Shown here: in pieces, positions 7,370 to 14,743 of the stretch | Numbering within the stretch: the stretch's first letter is position 1 | How the letters are laid out: the number at the start of each line of letters is the position of its first letter | Source: CAYQQO01 sp964420115 | Lineage (GTDB): Bacteria > Patescibacteriota > Minisyncoccia > Portnoybacterales > UBA2143 | Direction of reading: 5' to 3' | Assembly: GCA_964420115.1 (NCBI GenBank) | Contig: CAYQQO010000006.1 | Location: forward strand, 1-26,849 | Length of the DNA stretch: 26,849 nucleotides | Notes under the pieces: model-generated | What the model was told of the DNA's origin: nothing | Database searches by the model: none | The model's input: the letters and a program-made list of their open reading frames with translations, nothing else | Made by a program: the position numbers and the translations under genes

Positions 7370-8326
7370 ATGGACACCTTAGAAAAATCAATCTTTTCCA
7401 CGCTGGCTTATTACGATGTCTTTGATTATCCCCTGACACTTACAGAAATTTGGAAATATTTGCATAATTTAGGACCGAAGATATCCCGAAGGCCATCTTT
7501 AGGTCAGATTGAAGAGAGCTTAAAAAAAAGCTCTTTTTTAAGAAAGCATATTATTCAGAAAAACGGCTTCTATTTTTTCCCATCTTCAAGGAGCAAAAAA
7601 TCTTCTTACACAAGAAGAATTGAAGCGCAGAAAATCGCTGATTTAAAATGGAAAAAAGTTAGAAAAATAGTTAAATTTTTGCAAATTGCTCCTTATGTAA
7701 AGATGATTGGCATAACCGGTTCTTTAGCTTTGGGTTGTCCTAAAGAAAAGAGCGATTTAGACCTTTTTATTATTACCGCCCCCCAAAGAATTTGGACTGT
7801 TAGAATGATTATTACCGCCTTGGTTCATTTAACGGGGCAAAGGCGCTATGGGGACAAAATTGCCAATCGTGTTTGTCTTAATTCATACATAGCTCAAAAC
7901 GCTTTAAAAATTGAGCCGGAAAACCTTTATTCTGCTCATGAATATGCTCATTTGGTGCCATTGTTTGATAAGGGGGCTTATCAGGAATTTAAAGAGAATA
8001 ATTTATGGATAAACAAATATCTTTCCCTGTCTTTTTCAAGCGGCAGGAGAAACCAGAAAAATATTAAACCAAGCTTAATTTTGGGAGGCGTTGCCCGTCT
8101 GACAGAAATAATTCTTAATACTTTTTTAGGCGATATTGTAGAAAAAAGACTGGCCCAGCGGCAAAAAGAAAGAATATTAAAAAAATTAAAGAATGAACAA
8201 CCGGAAAGCCAAATCGCTTTTAATGATAATTGCTTGGTTTTTCACCCTAATCCCAAAAGCCTGTTGGTGGGGAAGAAGTATAATTTAAAAATGAAGCAAT
8301 TTTTACTTAATTATGAGTCAAGTTAA
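7370..8326 (+). CDS. Predicted nucleotidyltransferase with N-terminal winged-helix-like region
   Basis: The first ~95 residues (YYDVFDYPLTLTEIWKYL...) look like a winged helix-turn-helix. The central part has the pol-beta/MNT nucleotidyltransferase signature: GSLALG followed by KSDLDLFII, giving the G-S-x(n)-D-x-D metal-binding motif. The helical C-terminal half is less recognisable. Such proteins transfer nucleotides to proteins or small molecules, but no substrate can be assigned. A paired HEPN gene, expected for MNT/HEPN toxin-antitoxin systems, is absent. The start lies 9 bases after the preceding frame ends, and the stop overlaps the next gene by 14 bases, so the three genes behave as an operon. 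Confidence 0.75.
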   Translation: MDTLEKSIFSTLAYYDVFDYPLTLTEIWKYLHNLGPKISRRPSLGQIEESLKKSSFLRKHIIQKNGFYFFPSSRSKKSSYTRRIEAQKIADLKWKKVRKIVKFLQIAPYVKMIGITGSLALGCPKEKSDLDLFIITAPQRIWTVRMIITALVHLTGQRRYGDKIANRVCLNSYIAQNALKIEPENLYSAHEYAHLVPLFDKGAYQEFKENNLWINKYLSLSFSSGRRNQKNIKPSLILGGVARLTEIILNTFLGDIVEKRLAQRQKERILKKLKNEQPESQIAFNDNCLVFHPNPKSLLVGKKYNLKMKQFLLNYESS

Positions 8327-9020
8327 TATTAGTATAAAAAAAGGATTGAAAGAGCCGGGGGTAGATCAGAATTTGAAACTGGATTTAAGAGAAAACAAAC
8401 CAAGAGTTAAACAAAAAAAATCCCGCAAAGGGACTTTTCTTAATATATTTCTTCTTTTGGCGATTATCGGCCTTGTTTCTTTTTGGTATTTATTTTTGCC
8501 TAAAAACGTTCCTTTTTACGATTTAGCGCCCGATAAGGCGGTTGTCTTTAGTGTTATTGACCAAAAAGAACTTTACAAAAGCGCTCTCCCCTTCAAGGAT
8601 TTTATCAACGAGAGCAATTTTTACGGCCAAGGCGCTGTTTTAAGATTAAACAGCTATATTAGTAGTGAGGCAGGCCTTAATTTTGAAAAAGATATTGTCC
8701 CCTTGTTTAAAGAAAAAGCCGCTTTTTCAGTAGCGCCGGCTGATCCAGAAAGCGCTTTTCCTTTTTTAATAATTCTTGAGAAAAAAGGCGGGGGGGAGAA
8801 AGTTGACCAAGTTTTAAATAAGGTGGAAATGTCTTTAAAAAGAGATTTTAATTTTTCTGTTTCTTCATACAGGAATAATGAAATAAATGTTTTAAAGCCA
8901 ATTGCCGGTTATTTTGGTTTATCTTCTCTTTATGCTTATGTCCAAACTGAAAATTACCTGATTATTGGCAATTCCAAGAGCTTAATTGAGTCAACAATTG
9001 ATAAAATAATTGAGTTGTAA
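8313..9020 (+). CDS. Single-pass membrane protein, DUF3352-like
   Basis: The 235-residue protein has a basic N-terminus (about 1-40), one membrane span (about 42-62, FLNIFLLLAIIGLVSFWYLFL) and an external domain. That domain opens with LAPDKAVVFSVIDQKEL and ends YLIIGNSKSLIESTIDKII, closely paralleling the opening and closing motifs of the interrupted protein at 5582 (LIPTDQALVIEL; LIITASKESMNAALDAL). I read the two as distant paralogues of the DUF3352 type, whose function is unknown. The ATG lies inside the preceding coding region (14-base overlap). The 3' end is followed directly by the promoter of a structured RNA. Confidence 0.7.
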   Translation: MSQVNISIKKGLKEPGVDQNLKLDLRENKPRVKQKKSRKGTFLNIFLLLAIIGLVSFWYLFLPKNVPFYDLAPDKAVVFSVIDQKELYKSALPFKDFINESNFYGQGAVLRLNSYISSEAGLNFEKDIVPLFKEKAAFSVAPADPESAFPFLIILEKKGGGEKVDQVLNKVEMSLKRDFNFSVSSYRNNEINVLKPIAGYFGLSSLYAYVQTENYLIIGNSKSLIESTIDKIIEL

Positions 9021-9049
9021 TTGGGGAATATTTGTGGATAAAAAAGGGG

Positions 9050-9079
9050 TTGACAGTGGATAGCGAAATTTTATAAAAT
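9050..9079 (+). promoter_or_regulatory. Promoter of the 9085-9431 RNA
   Basis: A perfect TTGACA (9050-9055) is followed by overlapping -10 candidates TATAAA (9072-9077, spacer 16) and TAAAAT (9074-9079, spacer 18). A TGTGGATAA (9033-9041), the complement of the DnaA-box consensus, lies just upstream. Confidence 0.7.
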
Positions 9080-9084
9080 AAAGA

Positions 9085-9431
9085 TGTCCCTAAAGTTTTC
9101 TGTTCTTTAAAGGGACAAGCTTTTGCTGGCTTATAAGCATTTAGTTGTTCTTTCTAAAAAAAATTCAATATTTTTCTTGCGCTCAAGGAGGCGGTCTCGA
9201 GGAGGCGGTCTTGAAGAGACCAATAGCTAGCAGAAGTAAAAACTGTTTTTCTAAAATTACCGGTAACGGAGGGCTAATATGATTGTTTGTCTCGCGAAAG
9301 CGGGAAGACATCTAAGATTTTAGAAAGGCATAGAGGGGTGTTAACCCTAGGAATAACCTGAAACGGGGTATATAACACCCCTCTAATATATTATATTTTA
9401 GAGGTTCAGTCAACATTGGTTGGCTTTTTTT
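9085..9431 (+). ncRNA. Unassigned large structured RNA (~350 nt)
   Basis: There is no convincing open frame, but nested pairing is extensive. A 5' hairpin GTCCCT/AGGGAC (9086-9116) comes first. A long-range 11-bp stem pairs 9120-9130 with 9226-9236 and encloses a 14-bp tandem repeat (9187-9200, 9201-9214) and GGTCTT/GAGACC. A perfect 10-bp stem (9248-9257 with 9317-9326) encloses CCG-GTAA-CGG and a CGC-GAAA-GCG hairpin, both GNRA tetraloops. A perfect 12-bp stem (9332-9343 with 9373-9384) follows. An intrinsic terminator (AGTCAAC/GTTGGCT plus T7, 9408-9431) ends the unit. With a strong promoter this looks like an abundant stable RNA. I found no signatures of RNase P RNA, tmRNA (no tRNA-like half) or SRP RNA. 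The function is unknown. Confidence 0.75.
9408..9431 (+). terminator. Intrinsic terminator of the large RNA
   Basis: AGTCAAC (9408-9414) pairs with GTTGGCT (9419-9425), including one G-U pair, across a 4-base loop, followed by seven T's. Confidence 0.75.
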
Positions 9432-9450
9432 GTTTTTGGGTCAAATATTG

Positions 9451-9479
9451 TTGACAAGCTAATTTTATGGTAATATAAA
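9451..9479 (+). promoter_or_regulatory. Promoter of the DksA/TraR-like gene, leaderless
   Basis: TTGACA (9451-9456), a 17-bp spacer and TATAAA (9474-9479) place the start near 9486, about 3 bases before the ATG at 9489. No Shine-Dalgarno is present. Confidence 0.7.
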
Positions 9480-9488
9480 ATAAAGCGT

Positions 9489-9863
9489 ATGGATAAAAAA
9501 CTAAAGGGAAAATTGAAAAATGACTTGGAAAAAGAGGCAAAGAAATTAAGAAAAGATCTCAAGCGCTTTGCCAAGGAAGATCCAAAGGTTAAAGGGAATT
9601 GGCGGACGATTTTCCCGTTTTTTGGCTTGAATCGCTCCCATAAAGACGAGGGGGCTGAAGAAATTGAAGAATACGAGAATCGTCTTCCTTTAGAATATAC
9701 TTTGGAGCTGCGTTTAAAAGATATTGAGACAGCTTTGGATAAAATAGAAAAGAACGCTTATGGTATTTGCGAAAACTGCAGGAAGAAAATCCAAATAAAA
9801 CGGATCAAGGCGGTGCCGGAAGCCAGATTGTGCCTTAAATGTGGGAGAAAACGGGAGAAATAA
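9489..9863 (+). CDS. DksA/TraR-family C4 zinc-finger protein
   Basis: The 124-residue protein has a long charged coiled-coil N-terminal half and a C-terminal zinc finger, C-E-N-C and C-L-K-C, preceded by the typical phrase ALDKIEKNAYGICENC. The following KAVPEARLC is also characteristic. DksA/TraR proteins insert a coiled coil into the RNA polymerase secondary channel and adjust initiation, often with ppGpp. Whether this short form does so is an inference. The coiled-coil region has an unusual insert (NWRTIFPFFGLNRSH). It has its own promoter and terminator, so it is monocistronic, placed just after the large structured RNA. Confidence 0.88.
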   Translation: MDKKLKGKLKNDLEKEAKKLRKDLKRFAKEDPKVKGNWRTIFPFFGLNRSHKDEGAEEIEEYENRLPLEYTLELRLKDIETALDKIEKNAYGICENCRKKIQIKRIKAVPEARLCLKCGRKREK

Positions 9864-9911
9864 AAAATACTTTGGGGGAAATTGAGAAAACAAGAAAACA
9901 AGAAAACAAAA

Positions 9912-9937
9912 CTCGCTCCAAAAGGAGCGGGTTTTTT
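9912..9937 (+). terminator. Intrinsic terminator after the DksA/TraR-like gene
   Basis: CTCGCTCC (9912-9919), an AAAA loop, GGAGCGGG (9924-9931) and six T's form a canonical terminator. Its T-run abuts the comM -10 element. Confidence 0.9.
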
Positions 9938-9945
9938 GATATAAT
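9936..9945 (+). promoter_or_regulatory. comM promoter (extended -10), leaderless
   Basis: A TG-n-TATAAT extended -10 (9937-9945) sits directly in the T-tract of the preceding terminator. No -35 is evident because the terminator stem occupies that place. The predicted start near 9952 is 2 bases before ATG 9954. Confidence 0.6.
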
Positions 9946-9953
9946 GCATGTAT

Positions 9954-11495
9954 ATGGCCCTTGCCAAAGTTTATTCAGCGGCTCTCGTCGGCCTTGACGC
10001 CCAGCCGATAGAAGTGGAGGCGGATTTATCAGCCGGGCTTTTTTGTTTTAGTATTGTTGGGTTGCCTGACAAAGCAATTAGCGAAGCAAAGGAAAGAGTT
10101 TCTTCAGCTTTAAAAAACAGCGGCTTTTCTCCGCCCCAGCAGGGCAGACGCCGGGTAATAGTTAATTTAGCGCCGGCTGATTTGAAAAAAGCAGGTCCGG
10201 CCTACGATCTTGCCATAGCTCTGGCTTATTTGTTTGCTTCCAGTCAGCTCTATATTGACAATCCCGAAGAAAATCTTTTTGTCGGAGAACTTTCTTTGGA
10301 GGGCAAAGTCCGGCCGATAAGCGGCATCCTTTCTATTGTTTTAATGGCTAAACGGGAAAAATTTCAAAGAGTATTCCTCCCCAAAGACAACGCTAAAGAA
10401 GCAGGATTGGCGGCTGGCAGAGAATTGGAAATTATGCCAGTTGGTTCTTTGTCGCAATTGGCTCTTTTTTTTAAAAAACAGGAAAATATTTTACCAGTTG
10501 GCCCTTTGGCAATAAAAAGGGCTGGCAATATTAAAAATTCCTTAATTGATATGGCCCATATTAAAGGTCAGGAACAGGCCAAGCGCGCTTTGGAAATTGC
10601 CGCTTCAGGCGGGCACAATGTTTTAATGCATGGTCCTCCCGGAGCAGGCAAAACTCTTTTAGCCCGCGGTTTTTCTTCAATTCTCCCGCCTCTTTCTGCT
10701 TCAGAGTCAATGGAAGTAACCAGAATTTTCAGCGTTGTTGGTTCTCTGACTAAAGAAAGGCCATTTATAACAGAAAGGCCTGTCAGAACGCCGCATCACA
10801 CCGCTTCGGCTGTTTCTTTGGTTGGCGGCGGTTCCAGCCCAAAGCCGGGTGAAATCACTTTAGCTCATCGGGGAGTTTTGTTTTTAGATGAAATTCCCGA
10901 GTTTAACCGCTATGTTTTGGAAAGTTTGCGCCAACCGCTGGAAGACGGCGTTATTACTGTTTCCAGAGCAAGCAGCGCTGTTACTTTCCCGGCCAAATTT
11001 ATTCTAATCGCCGCTATGAATCCTTGCCCCTGCGGTAAATTAAATGATCCGGAAAAAGAATGCGCTTGCACAGCCAGCCAAATTTCAAAATACAAAAGAA
11101 AACTTTCTGCTCCTCTTCTTGATAGAATTGATTTGCATATTGAAGTGCCCAGAGTAACTTATGCCAAGTTATCAGATAAAAAAGTGGCTGAATCTTCAGA
11201 AACAATCAGAGAAAGAGTAAAAAGGGCCAGAGATATCCAGGAAAAAAGATTTAAAAAAGAAAAAATAATGACAAACAGCGAAATGGATTTAAAGCAAATT
11301 AACAAATACTGCCAAATTGGCAAAGAAAGCCAGCTTTTATTAAAACAGGCAGTCAGCCAAATGCATTTATCAGCCCGTTCCTATTACCGCCTTTTAAAAA
11401 TATCAAGAACAATCACTGATTTAATAGGTGGAGAAAGTATTCAACCAGCTCATATCGCTGAGGCGATACAATACAGAAGCAGGCAGGAAGAGTAG
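9954..11495 (+). CDS. comM: ComM/YifB-like AAA+ Mg-chelatase-family ATPase
   Basis: ComM is a hexameric AAA+ helicase that promotes branch migration during integration of transformed DNA. From ATG 9954 the protein has the usual start (MALAKVYSAALVG), an S5-fold ChlI-like domain (about 1-125), and an AAA+ core with Walker A GPPGAGKT (about 226-233), Walker B LFLDEIPEF and an arginine-bearing PLLDRID. A Cys-rich NPCPCG...CAC insert and a C-terminal helical lid (LSARSYYRLLKISRTI) complete it. The 513-residue length is normal. ATG 9948 is in frame, but it lies right behind the -10 box and adds residues atypical of the family. The presence of comM suggests competence potential, but no other competence gene is in the window. 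Confidence 0.93.
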   Translation: MALAKVYSAALVGLDAQPIEVEADLSAGLFCFSIVGLPDKAISEAKERVSSALKNSGFSPPQQGRRRVIVNLAPADLKKAGPAYDLAIALAYLFASSQLYIDNPEENLFVGELSLEGKVRPISGILSIVLMAKREKFQRVFLPKDNAKEAGLAAGRELEIMPVGSLSQLALFFKKQENILPVGPLAIKRAGNIKNSLIDMAHIKGQEQAKRALEIAASGGHNVLMHGPPGAGKTLLARGFSSILPPLSASESMEVTRIFSVVGSLTKERPFITERPVRTPHHTASAVSLVGGGSSPKPGEITLAHRGVLFLDEIPEFNRYVLESLRQPLEDGVITVSRASSAVTFPAKFILIAAMNPCPCGKLNDPEKECACTASQISKYKRKLSAPLLDRIDLHIEVPRVTYAKLSDKKVAESSETIRERVKRARDIQEKRFKKEKIMTNSEMDLKQINKYCQIGKESQLLLKQAVSQMHLSARSYYRLLKISRTITDLIGGESIQPAHIAEAIQYRSRQEE

Positions 11496-11520
11496 GCCAG
11501 CTGTAGGTTTTTTAAAAAAA

Positions 11521-11548
11521 CAAAACTGCCCCGAAGGGGGCAGTTTTG
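11521..11548. terminator. Bidirectional terminator between comM and the LysM-CHAP gene
   Basis: CAAAACTGCCCC pairs with GGGGCAGTTTTG across a short loop. On the minus strand a longer T-rich tract (TTTTGTTTTTTT) follows, so it serves the convergent minus-strand gene best and comM as well. Confidence 0.85.
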
Positions 11549-11573
11549 TGGATTAGGCAGTCCCAATCCTATT

Positions 11574-12704
11574 TTAATATACATATCCTCTTATTCTTCC
11601 GTCGCTTCTGTGGATTGTCCTGACTGTTTTAACGCCAAGTCCGTAATAGTTCATTTCTGAAATAGTCACCCAGTCGCCGTTGACCGCTTCTACATAAGCG
11701 ACATGGCCGTAAAGCCGGCTAAGCCAGCTGTTTTCTCTTGTTGAAATAATAGCTCCGGCTTGGGGAGCGCAGGTATTGCCGTAGCAGACAGAATAGCCCA
11801 TTGCTTGGGCATTGGCTATCCAGCTTTTAGCATGGCCGGACCAAGGGACAACTCTTCTTTGAGCAACATACCATGTGCATTGTCCCCATGGGAAAGCATG
11901 GCTTTTGCCTGCCCCCGGGCCGTAGGCATAGCTTGTTGTTCTGCTTGGCTTGGGGGTTGTTGGTATCGGCATAGAGCCGTCAGGAATAATCAATCTGTTG
12001 CCAATCTTGATTTGGCCGTCAGCCGGCAGGCTGTTAAAGGCGATAACGTCATCGGTTTTGGCGCTGTATTTTTTGGCTATACTGCCGATGGTGTCTCCAC
12101 TTCTAACTCTGTACAGGATTCCGGTTGTCGGCAGAATAATTAATTCATCCCCCGGGCGGATTAAACTATATGAGCTAATATTATTAGCCCAGAGAATGGT
12201 ATTGGTGGTAATGCCGAAAGAGGCGGCAATGGTGGAAGCGGTGTCGCCGGGCGCGACCGTGTATGTAATTGTTCCTTCCCGGGCGTCTTGAGCGATGAAA
12301 GTGATTGGATTACCTTGAGTCAAAAAAGCAGTGTCTTGAAAAAGAGTAGGCGGTTCCAATGGCTCGTCTTGGATAATATATGATCCTTCTTCCAGCTGGG
12401 CAGAAGCGCTGGCTAAAACATTAGCGCTGTTTGGGAGATTAGCGCTGTTTGTGTTTAAAAAGGAATTACTTGTTAAGAATTTATCTGAAAAAGAAGCAGC
12501 TTTGGCGAGGTTTGTTTCTTTTTTTGATTTGTTTTTTAAATAATATTCAAAGGCAATTTCTTCAACTGATAAAAAAGGAGTGAAAAGGGACCAAAAAAGA
12601 CCAAATAAAATAACTGCCGCGAAGAGCAGTTTTTTGTTGGATCGCTGTATGTCAATCTTTAAGCGGTTCTGACCCGCCTCAAGAAGTTGTCGGAGAGCAC
12701 CCAT
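11574..12704 (-). CDS. LysM-LysM-CHAP cell-wall hydrolase, membrane-anchored
   Basis: After a short basic N-terminus, a hydrophobic segment (about 26-44) anchors or exports the protein. A low-complexity Ser/Asn/Ala linker follows. Two LysM repeats, YTVAPGDTASTIAASFGI...LIILP (about 145-190) and YRVRSGDTIGSIAKKYS...RLIIP (about 197-243), should bind peptidoglycan. The C-terminal CHAP domain (about 270-376) has its catalytic cysteine in WGQCTWYVAQRR, the histidine in GHVAYVE and the SEMNYY motif. CHAP enzymes are peptidoglycan amidases or endopeptidases, so a role in wall remodelling or cell separation is likely. ATG 12704 is preferred. A GTG two codons upstream (12710) coincides with the predicted transcription start. 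The gene converges on comM and shares its terminator. Confidence 0.92.
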   Translation of the reverse strand: MGALRQLLEAGQNRLKIDIQRSNKKLLFAAVILFGLFWSLFTPFLSVEEIAFEYYLKNKSKKETNLAKAASFSDKFLTSNSFLNTNSANLPNSANVLASASAQLEEGSYIIQDEPLEPPTLFQDTAFLTQGNPITFIAQDAREGTITYTVAPGDTASTIAASFGITTNTILWANNISSYSLIRPGDELIILPTTGILYRVRSGDTIGSIAKKYSAKTDDVIAFNSLPADGQIKIGNRLIIPDGSMPIPTTPKPSRTTSYAYGPGAGKSHAFPWGQCTWYVAQRRVVPWSGHAKSWIANAQAMGYSVCYGNTCAPQAGAIISTRENSWLSRLYGHVAYVEAVNGDWVTISEMNYYGLGVKTVRTIHRSDGRIRGYVY

Positions 12705-12716
12705 AGGCACACTAAT

Positions 12717-12745
12717 ATGGTATCAAAATAGTTTTAGCGTGTCAA
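12717..12745 (-). promoter_or_regulatory. Promoter of the LysM-CHAP gene
   Basis: On the minus strand, TTGACA (12745-12740), a 17-bp spacer and TACCAT (12722-12717) predict a start near 12710, about 6 bases before the ATG. An ATATCCACAA motif, close to the DnaA box, lies about 8 bp upstream of the -35. Confidence 0.7.
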
Positions 12746-12777
12746 TCCGAACTTGTGGATATTTTTTTGGATAAAAT

Positions 12778-13035
12778 TTACTTTGCCAATGCTTTTGTCA
12801 GGCGCGATTTCTTTCTGCCGGCGGTGTTTTTCTTAATAACTCCTCTTTTGGCCGCCTTGTCAATCGCTTTGTAAACATTTGGCAGAAGTTTCTGCGCTTC
12901 TTCTTTTTTGCCTTCTTTAATCAGTTCTTTAACTTCTTTTATTAAAGATTTCATTTTATTGCTTCGGCGCAGATTAAAAACCCGTCTGCGACGGCTTTGA
13001 CGAAGCGCTTTTTTTGCCGATTTAATTACTGGCAT
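12778..13035 (-). CDS. rpsT: 30S ribosomal protein S20
   Basis: S20 is a primary-binding helical protein of the 30S body. The 85-residue product is Lys/Arg-rich with the family's opening (SAKKALRQSRRRRVFNLRRSNKMKS) and closing helix region (KAAKRGVIKKNTAGRKKSRLTKAL). It is transcribed alone on the minus strand, head to head with ruvA. No Shine-Dalgarno is seen. Confidence 0.96.
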   Translation of the reverse strand: MPVIKSAKKALRQSRRRRVFNLRRSNKMKSLIKEVKELIKEGKKEEAQKLLPNVYKAIDKAAKRGVIKKNTAGRKKSRLTKALAK

Positions 13036-13045
13036 ATTAAGAGTT

Positions 13046-13074
13046 AGTATATATCAAAGTTTTAATTTAGGCAA
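13046..13074 (-). promoter_or_regulatory. rpsT promoter, near-leaderless
   Basis: TTGCCT (13074-13069), a 17-bp spacer and TATACT (13051-13046) on the minus strand end 10 bases before the rpsT ATG, leaving a leader of roughly 4 bases. Confidence 0.65.
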
Positions 13075-13092
13075 TATCTTTCTTTCCCACCG

Positions 13093-13122
13093 TTGTCTTT
13101 TAGCCATTCTTTGTGTTAGGAT
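13093..13122 (+). promoter_or_regulatory. ruvA promoter, near-leaderless
   Basis: TTGTCT (13093-13098), an 18-bp spacer and TAGGAT (13117-13122) lie 8 bases before ATG 13131. Confidence 0.45.
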
Positions 13123-13130
13123 TTAAGCAT

Positions 13131-13700
13131 ATGATCGCTATGTTATCAGGCAAAATTGAACTGATTACAGCCAGATTTGTTGTTTTGGATGTTTCTGGCG
13201 TTGGGTATAAAGTTTACTGCGGCAGTAATACTTTAAAGAGAATAGGCGAAAAGGGGCAAGAAGGAAAACTGTTTGTCCATCTTTATCCTCGTGAAAACCT
13301 CCTTGATTTATACGGCTTTTTAACTTTTGAAGAATTGGAGTTTTTTGAGCAGTTAATTTCTGTCTCCGGCATAGGGCCGAAAGCAGGTCTTTCCGTTATG
13401 GCTCTGGCTTCGGTTAAAAACTTAAAAAAAGCTATTGCCAGCGGCCAGAAAAACCTTTTAACTAAAGTTTCAGGCATCGGCCAAAAAACAGCCGAGAGAA
13501 TTATTTTAGAACTAAAAAGCAAAATTTTTGCTCCTGTTTCCGATATTAAGGAGCTAAGCGCTGACAGCGAAGCGATAGACGCTCTGGTCAGCTTGGGTTA
13601 TTCAGGCCAGCAGGCCAGAGAAGCAATAAAGAAAATAGCGGCCAATATTAAAGGGACAGAAGAAAAAATTAAGGAGGCTTTAAAGGTTTTAGGCCAATGA
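13131..13700 (+). CDS. ruvA: Holliday junction branch migration protein RuvA
   Basis: RuvA tetramers bind Holliday junctions and load the RuvB motor. Starting at ATG 13131 gives the family's usual N-terminus (MIAMLSGKIELI) and 189 residues. Domain I is an OB fold (about 1-63). Domain II has two helix-hairpin-helix motifs (SVSGIGPKAGLSVMA and VSGIGQKTAERIILELK). Domain III (about 145-189, with LVSLGYSGQQAREAI) contacts RuvB. A GTG at 13113 is in frame but overlaps the predicted -10. The TGA stop overlaps the next ATG (ATGA), coupling it to the FemAB gene. No ruvB or ruvC is nearby. Confidence 0.96.
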   Translation: MIAMLSGKIELITARFVVLDVSGVGYKVYCGSNTLKRIGEKGQEGKLFVHLYPRENLLDLYGFLTFEELEFFEQLISVSGIGPKAGLSVMALASVKNLKKAIASGQKNLLTKVSGIGQKTAERIILELKSKIFAPVSDIKELSADSEAIDALVSLGYSGQQAREAIKKIAANIKGTEEKIKEALKVLGQ

Positions 13701-14674
13701 CTTTTAAAAAGGCAAATTCTGAGCATATTGAGTGGGACCAGTTTATTTTTAAAAACAATGGTTCTTTTTTGCAATCATATTGGTGGGGTGAATTTCAAGA
13801 ATCTTTAGGCAGGAAAACTTGGCAGATAGATTTAGGAGAATTGAAAGCATTGATTGTCAAACACAATCTACCTTTTAAAAAAAACTACTTCTATTGTCCG
13901 AAAGGACCTGTTATTGATGAATCAGCGATTAGTAAAAAGGCATTGGTAAATTCTTTTTTTAAAGAAGTTGGACAAATCGCTAAAAAAGAAAAAAGTATTT
14001 TTTTAAAAATAGAGCCAGAAGAGAATTTGTTTAAAGAAAATAAGAAATTACGCCTTTCTAAAAATATTCAGCCGAAAAAAACAATAATTTTGGATATTAA
14101 CAGGCCGATAAATGATATCTATGGCTCTTTTCATAAAAAAACAAGATATAGTATTAGGATAGCGCAGGAAAAAGGAGTAATTGTTGAAAAAGCAGCTAAA
14201 GATGATAGGCAGTCAACAGCTTTTTTTTTAAAACTATTAAACCAAACAGCCAAAAGAGATAATTTCTCGCTTTACCCGGGGGAATATTATGAAAAAATGA
14301 TAGAAATATTGGGAGAAAGAGACATAGCCCGCCTTTATTTGGCCAAAGCTAATGACAAAATTGTTTCAGCCAGCATAATTGTTTTTTTTGGAGAAGTGGC
14401 GGCATATCTTCACAGCGCTTCTGATTATAACTTCCGTCATTTAATGGCTCCTCATTTGCTTCAATGGGAAGTTATAAAAGAGGCGAAAGAGCTTGGCTTT
14501 AAATATTATGATTTCTGGGGTATTGATGAAAAAAAAATGCCGGGGGTCGCCAGATTCAAAAAAAGATTTAACGGCAAAGAGGTGAAATATCCGAGCGCCT
14601 ATGATGCGGTTTTTCAAAAAGGATGGTATTGGCTCTATAATTTGGCTAAAAAAATACAAGTCCTGTTCTTGTAG
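13697..14674 (+). CDS. FemAB-family peptidyltransferase (peptidoglycan cross-bridge)
   Basis: FemAB enzymes use aminoacyl-tRNA to add bridge residues to the peptidoglycan stem peptide. The 325-residue protein has the twin GNAT layout of the family. The N-terminal lobe carries FLQSYWWGEFQESLGRKTWQ, and the middle carries KKTRYSIRIAQEKGVIVE. The second lobe has FGEVAAYLHSASDYNFRHLMAPHLLQWEVIKEAKELG followed by YYDFWGI and GVARFKKRFNG, all close to FemX/FemA signatures. A coiled-coil arm typical of some Fem proteins is not evident. It overlaps ruvA by 4 bases and is followed by a MurE-like ligase, which supports a wall role. The amino acid transferred cannot be deduced. Confidence 0.9.
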   Translation: MTFKKANSEHIEWDQFIFKNNGSFLQSYWWGEFQESLGRKTWQIDLGELKALIVKHNLPFKKNYFYCPKGPVIDESAISKKALVNSFFKEVGQIAKKEKSIFLKIEPEENLFKENKKLRLSKNIQPKKTIILDINRPINDIYGSFHKKTRYSIRIAQEKGVIVEKAAKDDRQSTAFFLKLLNQTAKRDNFSLYPGEYYEKMIEILGERDIARLYLAKANDKIVSASIIVFFGEVAAYLHSASDYNFRHLMAPHLLQWEVIKEAKELGFKYYDFWGIDEKKMPGVARFKKRFNGKEVKYPSAYDAVFQKGWYWLYNLAKKIQVLFL

Positions 14675-14743
14675 CAAGAGCCCGTCTTCGCGCTGGCTGG
14701 CGTTTTCGCGCTGGATGAGGTATAAAACGGCAGAGAAGTTTTT

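Noticed and set aside
7370..8326. MNT/HEPN toxin-antitoxin module
   Set aside because: The nucleotidyltransferase has a fused N-terminal region and larger size, and no HEPN gene is next to it.
9085..9431. RNase P RNA, tmRNA or SRP RNA
   Set aside because: No GAGGAAAGUC or ACAGAA-type conserved blocks, no tRNA-like half, and no GGAAGNAGC-type SRP loop could be found.
11760..12143. Plus-strand frames opposite the LysM-CHAP gene
   Set aside because: The minus-strand frame has clear LysM and CHAP motifs; the plus frames are shadows.
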